From the NCBI RefSeq assembly GCF_014851395.1, contig NW_024040152.1, positions 19,334,308 through 19,398,307 of the forward strand: a DNA stretch of 64,000 nt, read 5' to 3'. Below, one piece after another: positions 10,866-24,900 of this stretch (positions are counted from its first letter, which is position 1; each line of letters begins with the position of its first letter). The position numbers and the translations under genes are program-made. Source of the stretch: Micropterus salmoides. Taxonomy: Eukaryota > Chordata > Actinopteri > Centrarchiformes > Centrarchidae. Under the pieces are notes generated by a model. The model had not been told where the DNA came from, did no database searches, and worked only from the letters and a program-made list of their open reading frames with translations.

Positions 10866-13800
10866 ATGAAGTGCTTCATCTTTTCGATACTGTTCCTGAT
10901 CTTTATTATGGAATCTGAGTGTTCAACAGACAACGGGTAAATGTAGAAATAGCTGCATGAACATTATGTAATATAATTATGTACTAAATTATGTGATCAT
11001 TTTTGTTGTAACTTTTTGTGTTTAATGCAAAGAGGCCTAAATGCTTTCTGTCTTCTAAGATCTGATATCATTGCGTATTAAATGTTTGTTTTCAGCATAA
11101 TATATTTGTGTAATTTTGCCAGAATGAAATAGCAGATGTTTATCTATCTGAATAGAAGTTGATGAATACAAAATATGGTAATGAAGGATACAGTAAGTGC
11201 TAATTTTTACCTCTGTGTGCAGATTCTTCATCTCAGCCCCTGGAGTGTTTCATGTGGGTGTAAATGAGAAAGTGTTTGTCCAGATGGGAAGGTCTCATCT
11301 CAATAATCCTGTTACTCTCTACTTGGAGCATGAGACTACCAATACTCGTGTGTCTGTGCAGAAAAATGTCCTGTGTACAGTGGAAGGGGAGATCAAAACA
11401 GTTGAGCTCATGGTATGTGAAACTTCACTAACACAAAAAGCAAACTGTTAAAATAGGACTGAAATATCATTAACCCAAACCTAATTTGCATTTTTACAGA
11501 TAGACAGAGAATTGATATCAAGATGTTCTCAAAGTCATGATTGTTCCTACCTTAACCTGGTGGCAGAGAGCCCCTCCTTCAGTGGCAGGAAGGCAACAAG
11601 GGTCTTTGTATCAAAACGCAGGGGCAATATCTTCATTCAGACTGATCAGCCAATCTACAGCCCAGCACAAGCAGGTGAATAGAAAGTCAACAAATGTAAA
11701 ACAATGTGAAATAATAAATAAATACATTTTCCACTCTAAAGAAATAACAGTGACTGTTGATTATCTCTCTTCTAGTGAAGTACAGGATATTCACTCTTGA
11801 CCACACATTCAGGCCTCATGAGGGAGTGTTCCTCATATCAGTATTTGTGAGTATAGCTTCTCTCAAGGAATAAAGAGCACTACACAAATTATTTTCATGG
11901 CTTTATTTCATGATTCATAGTCATTTTATGACAGAATGCTGCTGGAAACAGAATAATGAAGTCCCTGAAGTCGGTAAAGGGAGGAATACTCAAAGACACA
12001 TTTCCCATACCTGATGTCTCTAAGTATGTAAAAACAGATTTACAAGAAACTGCCTCTAACATAACAAAACTAACCTTAACATAATAACACATGTATGTTT
12101 TATTTACAAAGGACAGGCACGTGGAAGATTACAGCACACTATGAAGATGATGAAGCAAATGTTGCTTCCCGAGAGTTCAGGGTCCAAAAATTTGGTAAGA
12201 TAATTTAATTGAAGCAATTAAGGCTACTTTAAATTTAATTAACAGATGATTTTTCTTCTCAAAAACATTTCTTTCATTACCCACCCTAGTTTTACCAAGT
12301 TTTGAGGTGAACATCGCAATGGAGAAGAGCTATATTTTATTGAATGATGAACAGTTTAACTTCAAAATCTTAGCCAGGTAAGTGTTGATTATTTTCCTAT
12401 TTAACTTACTTTACTGTGAAGTGTTCCTGTTAAAGCTGCATTCATCAGTTTTGGCAACAAACATAACGAAAGCTATAACTTTATGCCAGGAGACTCAGAA
12501 ACAAACTGTATTCTTTATGAATTTGCTAACATTGCTGCCAGAGTTAGAGCTAACACTTGCCTAACATGACCTAGCTCTTAGACTTACACACCGAGACATG
12601 TTTTTACAGCCACTTGCTGAATGTACGCCTATAATTCACTGGTCTTTTTGCACTGGTGTAACAAAATGTTGTGTGTCAACCTGCTTGCTAATTTTATATC
12701 TAAAGTTAGAGGGTCAACAACTGGCTTGTCATAAAACCCCAAAATAAGCTATAAGTAGCTGAAAAGCTCTGTACAGCAGCGGATTTGTGTAATTGTGCAT
12801 CATTAACTAATACCTTGTAATTTAATTTAATTAATATTAAAGATGTTGATTAATGCAGTTTTGATAAAAATGAACACTTAATGCTAGTCCACATATTTTA
12901 CAATATAGGCTACTGTTCTAAGACTCTCCTTTTGTCTTAATTTAACAGTCACAATTTTCTAATGATTTTTCTCTAGGTATTCACACGGTGAGAAAGTTAA
13001 AGGAGCTTTCCACTGCCAGTTTGGAGTTGTAAAGAAAGATACAAGTGGTAAAAAAATGAAGCCTGCCATTATCAGTGGACTGAAGTTGACTGGTTCGGTG
13101 AGCAAACATCTGTTTAAAATGTATATCGCAGCTCATTTTAAGATCTGAGATCAGATAATCTGGCAACATATTGCATCTCTTAAGTGTTAAGAGTATTTGA
13201 AAATCAACACCTCATGCCGTTTCTTACAGGTCCAGAATGAAACTGCAACAGCTTCTCTCAGGATGGCAGACTTACGTGAGCACCTCCAACAACAGAAGAA
13301 CCAAACCCTCTCTAAATTACAGCAAAGTGGAGCACAACTCTACGTGGGAGTATTTGTCACCAACATACAAAGTAAAGGACACCATGTCACTCTTTATACA
13401 ATTGCTTTTAGTCATCATAATACCCTAAAATGATTTGGTGTTTTGTGTACAGCAGTATGTTCTCATGTGCTGATGATGTTTTATCAAACGACAGCAAAAA
13501 TATTTGGTGGTTTGTGTGTAGCCGTATGTGCTGTGCACAGTAAAGTATGATGTTTACTCACGGTTGGTGTTGCGACAGCTAGCTTCTGTTTTTTGCTATG
13601 CACCTTGAGGGCACTGCACTGACACGGGATGTTGCAAAATGGTGTTTAATGTGTTGAAATACAGTGGTGTATCAAGATAAAATGAATTACCAGAATCCTA
13701 TATTGTATAGAATCTATGCCAAAATTACAGCAAAACTATGCATATACCCATATGAAATTGCTATAGGAATATGTTAGTGACACTATAGCAGGTCTTATAT

Positions 13801-13869
13801 CCAAAAATAACTATGATTCCTGATAATCCAAAATGAGCAATAACTACATTTTATTACTGCTACTACTAG

Positions 13870-13942
<73 letters not shown>

Positions 13943-15968
13943 TGTCTCAACATTTAAAATAAAAATACAAAGAGGATATTGGGAATATTATTGTGATTTT
14001 CATTGCATCTAATATGTGCATTTTTTGGTCCAGGTGGTGAAATACAAGAGGCAGAAGTTTACATTCCTATCATCTCCCACAAGTACAACATCGACCTATC
14101 TCGAACACGCTCATATTTCCTTCCTGGATATCCTCTAGATTTGGTGGTAGGCATGAAATTGACAAAAATGGGCACACAGCTATGTACATGTCTTGACTTT
14201 GTATGTAAAACATTTTGTTTGTTGTTATTATAGGTCGTCCTGCGTCTCCCAGATGGCTCCCCAGCAGCTGGAGTGCCAGTAAAGATTGATGTAGCAGCAT
14301 CTTCAGAGAAATTTTGGCAAGGCACCACCAACCAGGAGGGGGCAGTGTTTCCTGTGTTTAATATTCTCAATGAAGCTCAGATTACTGTTGAAGTTAGTAT
14401 CTCTTAACAGTGTTATCAATTGATAAACCACTGGATTTTGCTTTTGTTCAGTTGAACTCTTTACACCCTCACTTCATCAGGTGTCAGCAGATGACCAGAT
14501 GGAGAGGAAAGTAATTCGCCGAGCTTCATCTCCAAGTGGCAGCTACCTTTACCTGAGTATTACCAACAAGATGTACTCTGTGGGCGAGTTACTGTCTGTA
14601 AATTACAACACCATGAATGGCCAAAAACATGGGTTTATATATTACATGGTGAGACATATCTGAGTCAATACATCAGGGTTTGTTTTGACAAAGGGAAGCA
14701 ACGTTTTTTTTAAATATGTAACATTTTTATGTTGTAGGTCTTAAGCCGTGGGATCCTAATAAAACAGGGTTCTCTCAGAATTGGTACTTCAGTTAAAGAC
14801 AACCTACAGATAACGCCTGATATGGTGCCATCCTTCCGTCTGATTGGCTACTACTACGACCAGCATGGTAACATCGTTGCTGACTCGGTGTGGGTAGATG
14901 TCAGGGATGAATGTGAGATAAAGGTCAAGGTGAGTAAACAGAACAGAGTGAGACAGTAAATCAACTGAACTTTGCCTCTGTTGATTGTGTGTATTTTAAA
15001 AGGTTAATTATGTATAAGTAGGACACTTGCTGTTGTTTTGCATTTGTTATAACTGGGGTGGGAAGGATAGTCAAGATAATGTAAATACTCAATGAAATCA
15101 ACTTTAGCTTTCAACACAAAATATATCATTTGGTTTATTCTAGGTTAGTTTCAACTACTGAACACAGCCAATGTGTTTACATGGATACATTTAGATGTTT
15201 ATTGAATTAACCTTGATCTTGGACACAGGCATTTAAAAATCTCTGTATAATATTTAAACTTTCATTCAGGTAGAACATAAAGGACAATTGGAACCTGGAA
15301 AACAGGCTACGCTAAACTTTGATTTACATGGTCAGAAAGCCAGAGTGGCTTTGCTGGCTGTGGATAAGGCCTTCTACGCTCTCCACGCCGATAATAAACT
15401 CACAGCCAAACAGGTAACACCTTCACACTTTCACACACTCCTTTCACACTTTGACGTTATTTAATTTACCCATATACAGTATATCCAAGCTCTTGTTCCC
15501 ACTTTTCAGGTGTTTTCCTCTATGCAGTCAAATGACCTTGGTTGCTCATACAGTGGAGGATCTGACCCTGCATCTGTACTAACAGAGGCTGGCCTGTCTT
15601 TTGTATCTCAGTCCCAGTCAGGGTCTAAAAGGAGTATGACAAAAACACTATTTATCTTCATTTAATTTTTTATGAGAATAAATCTTCATCAAGTTTAGAT
15701 TTTGTTATACAGTATTTGTTTGACCTTATTGGATGTAATAAAGGAGAATGGTGCTGAATACAGCAGTTAAGAAATTACATTTAAAGACAATGTTTACCTT
15801 TTCAGCAAATTATTATTATTTTTTACAATGCCGACAACCAGCTTTTCACTCACTTATCCCATGCTGGGCTTTAATTATGTTGTACTACTTTTCCAGGTCT
15901 TGGCTGTGATTCCCAATCTGCACGACAAAGACGCTCTGTGGACCTTCAACAGGAAATGATGACCTTAA
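10866..15968 (+). other. c4: C4 copy B exons 1-16: signal peptide, beta chain, RQRR site
   Basis: Exons: 10866-10936 (signal peptide), 11223-11412, 11500-11674, 11776-11846, 11935-12023, 12112-12194, 12290-12377, 12977-13097, 13230-13371, 14034-14146, 14234-14392, 14481-14648, 14738-14929, 15270-15413, 15510-15633, 15897-15968. They encode the beta chain, which in this family is a series of macroglobulin domains; the short phrases FIQTDQPIYSPAQ and WKITA are typical of the family. Exon 16 carries RQRR, the furin-type beta/alpha cleavage site. Splice phases are consistent throughout. Exons 11-13 with their introns are almost identical to those of copy C. Confidence 0.9.
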
Positions 15969-18900
15969 GTAAGACAACATTCTAGTATTACAACTCCAGT
16001 CTGAGAATTATCTTACATTAGCAAGATAATTAGTAAGATAATTCTGGTCTGAACATGCTTTATAAATGTCTTTTTCTTTTTGTCACTTTCAGAATCCAAC
16101 TTTTCTAATGAGAAGTTGCAAGACTGTTGTGTTCAAGGGTTTTCTCTCATCCCTATGAGACGAACATGTCAGGAAAGAGCTAAGAGAGTCTTTCTGGTGA
16201 AAGAAAATCCTGTTTGTGCAGAAGCCTTTTTAAAGTGCTGCCTTGAAGGAGAGCGTCTGAGACAAAAAAAGATACAAGAGGATGCCCTGAAAGGATTTGG
16301 CAGAAGTGAGATCAAACTGTCATGTGGACCTTAAATACTTTACACATTCACTTAAATAGAGTTCAGTAATTGTGGCATGATTATCGCCTAGTTTAATCAC
16401 AAACTTTGTATTTTCTCATTTTTAGCTGCAAGCACTGCTGACATTGAAGAGTTCTTCTTTGACACTGCTTCTCAGTACATTCGACGATTTTTCCCCCCAA
16501 GCTTTGCATTCACAGAATTTGATGTTAATGTCAAAGGAAGGTAAGAGGTGGACTGTGAACCTTTATATTTTCTGTAATATTTTCTTTTTTTAGTTATAAC
16601 AATTAAAATCTTTTGCTACCCCAGTTTTTCTTCATATTATTTTCATTTCTTACTGTTACTGCTGAGAATTTCAGCTTTTTCTACTGTTCAGTGTGAGTGA
16701 ATCTGGTCAATTACATTGCCTTAACTCTACAGTATAAACTTTAAGTAGATAAAGCATTAGTCAGATGCATTTTACCACCAATTAATAAATTCTATCTTAA
16801 ATGAAAACCTTTAGTTATTCTTTGGCCTTGCCTGATTCCATCACCACATGGGAGATTCAGGTCGTCACTTTATCTGCAGCCACCGGTAATAACAGCTTCC
16901 CATTTCACAAATGCATCTCGATATTTGATTGAGGAGCTTCTCATTAATAACTGCAATTGACTTATTCTATGTTTCCTTCAGGTTTCTGTGTAGTTAAGCC
17001 ACCTGAGGTCAAAGCATTTAAGAGGGCATTTGTGTCTCTGAGACTGCCTTACTCAGTGAAAAAATACGAGCAACTATCCATTTCGCCTGTTATCTACAAC
17101 TATGACTCTGACAGCCTACAGGTAGCTATAACCTAATGTTGACATTAAGAAGCACTTAAAACGATACTCACCAAATGTACAAACTGAATTAAACAAATAC
17201 ATTTTTAGTGTTATTTTTCTCTGTGGACACCTGCATTTTTATAGGTAGCAGTTCATATGGAACAAACTGAAGGACTTTGCTCCCCCGGATCAGCCACCAC
17301 TACATCTTTTGTCAACATTACTGTGGAGCCACAGTCTTCCCAGTTTGTGTCCTTCTCTGCTGTCCCCATGGTAACTGGCTCCATACCCATCAAAATACGT
17401 CTCTATGATATAGAGAATGAGAGAGGGATAGATGGAGTTGAGAAGGCTTTGAATGTGTTGGTGAGTGACAAAAACATTATCTCTGCAAATAATATATTAA
17501 TAATTCTATAATAGAGGCCTACCTGACGAAATAAATATGAAAACTTATAAGTCTTAAGTCTAATTGGCTCTAAATCTCTAAAAACTACTTGCTTTTCTTG
17601 GCCCTCCATATGTGACATATCATCATTTTCTTATAACCCCTGAACACTTTAATCTTAAAGAAAAACATTAATAACATTGTCAGCTGTTATCTTTTATCAA
17701 GACTTACTGGTGACAGCTTTATTTTATTCATATTTACACATTGATAAAATAATTTGTTGGTTTTAATGTAATCTCTGTGCTTGTGTGCTAATTATTGTAT
17801 GCCTTAACTGATTGAGTACCAGGGATGGACAGATAGATACTGCAGGATTGATACATCAATACTCATAAGCTACTCATTTGGTATCTATTCCTTTAAAAAA
17901 ATATCAATTATAAAGTTATATGAATGTGTCATGTTATTTGCCTTTAAATGTAATGATCTTTTATTCACATTACATAAGAAATGATCAGTATCTTAAAGCC
18001 GTACTGGGTACATAGTATTAAAATATTGACCAAAGAGCATATTTGTGTACTATTATTGTTAACTTAATTCAACATGCTATTCCACTTGAAAATTTCCCCC
18101 TGTATGGCCAGGGATATAATAACGTGGCTCTATTTTCTCATGTTGTAGACAGAAGGACTAGAAAAGAGAGTAGAAGAAACCCAAGTGTTTAAATTAGATG
18201 GTGAGTAGTATTTCTAAATGATACTTTCTTGACAGTCATGATTTTCATTCTTCCATATATTTTACATCTGCTTTAATCTATTTCTCTCTATCTTGATAGG
18301 GAGGAGCAGTCAGACTATCGCTATTGATGGAACTTTACCAGATGACATTGTGCCCGACTCTAGCTTCAATATTTTCATTTCAGTGGAAGGTATGTGTTGT
18401 TAGACACAGACTCATAATCACAGACCTTTGTAAATGACAGTGTCTTATTTTTTCAATGCTCTCATCTGACAGGGGATGGATTTGGCAGTTCACATGTGAA
18501 GAACCTTCTTTCTCCTGAGAAGGTTGCTAGCCTGATCGTATTGCCTACAGGATGTTCAGAACAGACAATGATAGGACTGGCCCCTACAGCTATAGCCGTC
18601 CGCTACCTTGACCTTAGTGAGCAATGGTTTGACCTGCCTGCTGGTGCCAGAGATGATGCTCTTGATAAAATTGAACATGGTAAGAACACATCAAGCAGTT
18701 CATTGCCTATATATTTATTCTTTTATGAACTCCATTTTTTCTGTCACTAAGAACACACATTTAGAGTGAGAATAAAAAAGTTGGAGCAATACATTAAGGT
18801 ACAATGTGTAAGACTTTCAGATTTCATAATTTTAGGTTAAAACATCAAGCAACAACAAACAATATCAACAGAATGCAAAGAAGTAACAGTTCTGACATAT

Positions 18901-21900
18901 CAAAGATGTCTATGTATTGTCTGTGAAGGTTCTCAGTCATCCAGGTCACGTCACTGTGACTTTTTACCCAGCTGTATAATCACAGTGGAAGAGGGTGGGA
19001 AAAATACTATTATTTATATTAATTGTTTTGTATGTTTGAGTCTTCTGTGCAGCACTTTGGTAACTTTGAGTTTGTAAAATGTGCTATAGAAATAAAGTGG
19101 ATTGGATTGGATAAAATGGGACCTTTAAAGAGATCATATTATGATCATTTTCAGGTTCAAAATCTTATTTAGGGTTGTACCAGAACAGGCTTACATGGTT
19201 TCATTTTCAAAAAAGACCATTTGTCATACTGCACATTGCTGCTGCTCCTCTTTTCACCCTCTGTGTTGAAGGCTTAGTGTTAGCTATGGAGTGATACATT
19301 TTGCCTCTACAAGATCTTTGTTGGGAGTTGCACCTGCACAGTTCCTAGTTAAGGACTACTAGCCAATCAGAAGCAGAGTAGGGCGGGTCATGAGAATATG
19401 TAAATAAATGTATATCTCCTTACCAGCTTAGAAACATGGACTGGAGCAAGAGTTTCAAAGTGGTGAGTTATTAATCTGTAACAAATGTAGATTTCATCTA
19501 TAAGGTTTTAATATGTCCATTGACTGCCTGGAGGGTAGCTAGTGTTTGGAAGGGAGAGGAGAGGCAACAGGCGGACAACTTGTCACTGTGTGTTTTTCCA
19601 CCGGTGTTTTTGAGGGCGTGTTGGACTAGCTGCTTGGGGCATTTTGCATGTCATAATTTTTTCTGTTTCTTATTTCATGTTAGTGTTGTGTGATGTTATG
19701 AACTTTGCACCCTCTACAGGTCACTAATAAGGTTATAGACTTTTTTTTAACAAAGTAAACACTTTCTTTGTCAGGTTTTATGAGGATTTTAACATTCAAG
19801 ACAAAGGAAAAGGCATATCCACCATTTCGTACACTGCATCCTAGTAATTGGTGAGTATTTGTTTAAAGCAGCCTTAATAATTTTTGATGTAAGGTAGTTA
19901 TTTCCGGTATCTTACATAGTAAATCAACTTTCCTCATTTACAATTACTCAAATAGTAGGCTAAATCTGCTTTCCATCCACTCTTCTCCCTTGTTTTTCTT
20001 TCTCTTGTCCTCAGGTTGACTGCACTTGTAGTGAAAGTGCTATCGTTGGTGGCGGAGCGTCAGAGAGTGGCTTTTGGAGTGCAGGGCAGGAAGGCTAGGG
20101 TTGTACCAGATGAAGAGATCAGGCAGCCAGTTAGTTACTTGCTCTCAGTACAGAAGGCTGATGGGTCATTTGGTGACCCTTATCCAGTGCTACGCAGAGG
20201 AGTTTTGGTAACCTCGACTGCATACATGTTAGAACTTTGTTAGATGTGGCAACAAATCTGGTAGCAGTAATTTGAATACAGTATTGTCTGTGTGTGTTTA
20301 ATGTAGGAAGGAAGAGACAAAGAAGCATCCATGACGGCTTTCATAACTCTTGCACTTCACCGGTCCCTTCAATTCTTGCACACCGAAGGGAGAAATAATG
20401 CGGTGAGATAATTTGTTCCTGACTGAAATATCCGGCACTGAATGGGCTTCTCATGAGGTTTTATACAGATAATGATTTTGTCCAGAGGTCATTCAGTATT
20501 TTGATTTATGGCTAAATACCTGCAAAATTAATTGAATGTCCTATCAGCCTCAGCTGTAATTTGTGTTTAGAGCTACATAGCAAATCTTAGCATTCTAAAA
20601 AGCAAAAAATAAGATGGTGACAATAATAAGCACTATACATGCAAACCTCCATGTTAGCATGCTTAACATTTAGCTCAAAGCACACATTGCCTATGTACAG
20701 CCTCACAGCCGCAAGCATGGCTGTTGACACTTAGCCTTGTTAATGCTGTAGTTTTATATTAAACATAATTTAATGCACTATAGTCAATGCATAATTTGCA
20801 AAGTACATCAGTTAAAAAACACTGACTGCCTACATTCTATTTTCTAACAGGAAGCAAGCATTTCAAGATCAACAACATATCTCCTGTCACACCTTGAGGA
20901 GCTTCAGCATCCCTATGCTGTTGCCATTACAGCCTACTGCCTTGCCGTTTGTCTGCCAAAGGAAACAGATCATTCATCTGCCTGGGCAAAACTTCAAGCC
21001 CTGGCTAGTGAAGGCAGGTCCAATCAAATCAAATAGGTGTAGGTGATATGGATATAATATGGAATTTAATATTGCTTTAAAGCAGCCCTTCGAATTGCTT
21101 TACAGTATTACCTAATACACCCCGATGTATTAAAGTGATATCTTTCATGGTCTAAACACTGTGGCAGAACATTTGACAGTGGACCATTTTATATTATCTC
21201 ACATATTTACATATCGCCCAACCCTAAGCGCAACCAGAGCAACTACATTTGGTCAAAATGTAAAGTTCAACAAAAGGGTGTATCACAATATGTCATTGTT
21301 TGAAATAGTTTTAATTAGTGCTTTATGTCCATTGTCAGGGAAGAATGGCTGTTATCTGTGGACAACTGATGCCAATCAGAATCGGGAGAGGGCAGATGGC
21401 ATCACAGTAGAGACTACAGCCTATGCCCTCCTAACAGCAGTGGAACTTGGGCATACCGAGTGGGCAGACAAAGCAGCCTGCTGGTTAACCACCCAAGAAA
21501 ACTATTTTGGAGGCTACAAGTCATCACAGGTGATTGGAATGCTAGATGTTTGAAACCAAAGAATTCATGTCTTTGGGCATAGCCACTGTATCCTCTGTGT
21601 GATCACACAGTCCAGATTAACCATTAGAAAATGTTATTAATGTTTTATTACTATGCCCAGGATACCATCGTGGCACTGGAAGCCCTCGCGGAGTATGAGC
21701 TAAAGAGGTCTGTCAGTCCTGAAGCCAATCTAATAGCAGAGTTCACCGTCCCAGGAAAGAACGACATTGTAAAGCTTGTACTGGAAAATAAGAAGGAGAA
21801 GGTGGAAACAGACCTTAAGGTATCATAGAGCACTGTCAGCATTTCTCTTAAAAATGTACATATTTTACCTCATTCTTAGATGACTTACTTTTATATTGTT

Positions 21901-24900
21901 TTTTTGTCCCAGAAACTTACAGGGAACAACATTGTTGTGCAATTGACTGGAAAAGGCGATACCAAACTAAAAGTAAGTGTGATTATTGTTTTATTTATAT
22001 GCTGGAAGACAGCCATCATTTACAGTAATCATCAAACTGTTTGGCAGGTTGTGAAGGCTTACCATCTACTGGATCCCAAGGACGATTGTAACCAAGTGTC
22101 TATCAGCGTCACAGTGGAGGGGAAAGTGAAGTACACTGGTGAGCTTTTATCACTAATAACAAATTGCAACCACTTGTATTTCTCATAAAAGCTACACAGT
22201 TACATTAACCTCTGTATCTGTAGCTAAGGTGATAGAAAATTATGAATATTATGATGACTACGATAATGACGAGGAGAAGGAGGCACGAGTACCACGGTCA
22301 GCTATTGAGTGGTTTGATGCTCGCACCCGAAACAGGAGAGATCTTGATAACAACTTAAATTCAGACAAGACTGTCACCTACAGAATCTGTGTCAGGTTAG
22401 TTAATGAGGTTCACATCTCTTGATCTTTAAAAGTATTCATGAGACAATGCACTTGTCTCAGCCCATATTTTTCATTGTTTTCCTGTGTGTAGTCATAGCC
22501 TGAACAGCAATCTCACAGGAATGGCCATTGCTGACATCACACTTCTGAGTGGATTTGAGGCTGTAACTGAGGACCTGGACAGGGTTAGTAGCTCTCTTCC
22601 TCCTCTACTTCATTATTGTCTTCCTCAGTGCAAAGTAGGAGGAGCTATTATGGGTACTTCATGTCTGCTTTAATATCAAAAACTCAATTTCTTTTCTCCT
22701 CGTAGCTAAAACTGCAACCTGAACAATATATTTCTCATTATGAGGTCTCCTATGGAAGAGTGCTGATTTACTTCAATGAGGTAAGGCTCAAATCTATTTA
22801 GATAGACAAAAATATTCCATGTTCATTACTAAAAGATTTCTTCTCTCACTCTAGCTCTTTCAATCAGAGGAATGTATTAGTTTTGATGCTATACAGAGAG
22901 TACCAGTTGGCCTCTTACAGCCTGCTCCAGCTGTGTTCTATGATTATTATGAACCAAGTAAGCTTTTTATTTGACATTTTCTCGCATTGTTTGCATAGTT
23001 TGCCAATATAGAAGGGTCATCTTTGTCTAATTTACTAGGAATGTATAGACTGTTTGTGCTTTCCTCGCAGACAGAAAGTGTACTGTGTTCTACAACGCCC
23101 CACAAAGAAGCAAGATGGTCTCCAAACTGTGCTCAGAGGATGTGTGCCAATGTGCAGAAAGTAGGCCATTACTTTCACAGTCCCATACTGACAAACACCT
23201 TTGAATAAATGTAGCTTTATGTTACAGGTTTGTGTTAAGAATTAAAAATGCATTATGTTCATCTTTTCTTTAGGACCCTGTCATAAAGTACAAAATACAT
23301 TCAAATCAGAAAGAGGTCGAAAAATCACAACAGAATACCGTTTTCAACATGCTTGCTTCTTCCCTACAGTTGATTACGGTCAGTATTGCACAAAGACATT
23401 ATGGTGCAAAGTAACAACATCCAAGAACAATCCATTCTTTCATAGACCCATACTGACCTAGAATCACTACTAATTACTAAAATCAAGGGGAACTGGACTT
23501 GGTTGAAGATATTTAAAGCTAATCATAAAAGAGGGTTATTTAGTTCTGACCGACTGGCAGGGAATCCCAGCCATTTAACTTCTTTGGGTTTGTTATCCAG
23601 GTGTTAGATACGCTTGTTTTGTTAGTACTCCTCATTGTTATAATAATTGTTGTGGTCGTTGGCGTCACTTGAGGCCAAGTCTAAACAACTGCATTACATT
23701 TTTTAATGCGCATTTTGAAGTGTCACATTAGAAAAGGTTCATGGAAATGGCAAAATTCTAAAAAAAAGTTTTCGCGCTCGCTTGAGGATTTTGCCTTTGT
23801 CGAAAAAGAGGAAGATGGAAACACTGACCGAACAAGTTCTGACATAGCGAACTCACATCAGCTGTTTCCGCTGTTGGCGTCTTGCCGGATATTCCTATTA
23901 TGCGTGGAGACATGGCCGTTACATGCACTCAAATCACTTTTTTGAGTAAATTGGACTTTTCAGAGTAGTTTTAATGCATCATACTCTTACTCTTACTTGA
24001 GTAGTTTTTTAAGAGAAAAATCTTTCACTAACAAAGACCACGCCTACGAACGTAGAAGGTTAGCAATGGTTTATTGCTTGTAATGGAGCCGAGATAGATT
24101 GTATGAAAAGAACGGATTGAGTGCCCGGAGGGTCGGCTGAGGGATGTAGGGATGGGGGAGAGGGTCGAGGGATGAGGGGTAGGGGTCGAGGTGTGATGGA
24201 TGAAGGGTTGAGGGGAAGACAGGGGAGGGATGAAGGGGAGGAGTCGGATCCACGCCGATGGATGCGTGAGTGAAGAGCAGACCGGTGTATACTGGCGAGA
24301 AGGTGTGCGGGAACCGGTGGAGTTGAGACTCGGGGTGGGGGAGCCGTCTCTTAGTCCGAGGACGTGCGGAAACCTGTATGCAGACAAAGAGAGGGAAGGG
24401 AGCCGAGGGAGAGAGAGAGAGAGAAAAAGAAAGGGATTTGGGAGGGAGGGATGAGAAAGCCGAGACGCTGGAGGTGAACAGAGAAGGTGTGCTTAAGTAG
24501 GCCTATTAGGTGTGCGGAAATTGGATGAGTTTGAGGCGTGGCCTTAGTTCCCTAATCTAGTTTATAAAACTTAATTTAATTTTACTCGGCTACATTTGGA
24601 TAAATTCATTGCAATACTTTGCTACTTATTTATTTATTTATCGCAGTCAAGCATGTCACATGTCTCTGTTAGAGCAGAATATCATTATTATTATGACTTT
24701 GAAATAGTGCTAGCAGCTCATATTTAGGATACAGATTAAAATCTAGTGCACCATGCAGCCAGCCCTGTCTCATGCCCTGGAATGAGACTCTGTTGGTGCA
24801 GCGTTGAAGACACAGAGCTGACAAAGAGCAGGGTCTGCTGTGTTAATGCTAATATTTTTAATAATAAATAGCACATATTATACACAGTATATCATGCTTA

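Larger units (their letters stand above)
16426..22138 (+). other. c4: C4 copy B exons 18-32: CUB and thioester domain
   Basis: Exons: 16426-16540, 16815-16885, 16982-17121, 17245-17460, 18149-18200, 18300-18389, 18473-18679, 19775-19850, 20015-20207, 20307-20402, 20851-21013, 21339-21529, 21661-21819, 21913-21972, 22048-22138. The thioester motif (gga tgt tca gaa cag, 18550-18564) reads GCSEQ. The following TMIGLAPTAIAVRYL matches the C4 helix context. Exon 25 (FMRILTFKTKEKAYPPF...) lacks the NGSYGSW found in A and C. Exon 26 has DGSFGDPYPVLR; the last Arg codon is 20193-20195. The intron after exon 28 begins with GC (gaag/gcaggt); only this choice keeps the frame. Confidence 0.88.

Noticed and set aside
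13870..13940. (TAA)n tract as a possible CRISPR-like or regulatory repeat
   Set aside because: It is a simple trinucleotide microsatellite in an intron.
24028..24454. Pro/Ser-rich minus-strand and Arg/Glu-rich plus-strand frames
   Set aside because: This is a purine-rich low-complexity block inside intron 38 of copy B, with no initiation context or domain.
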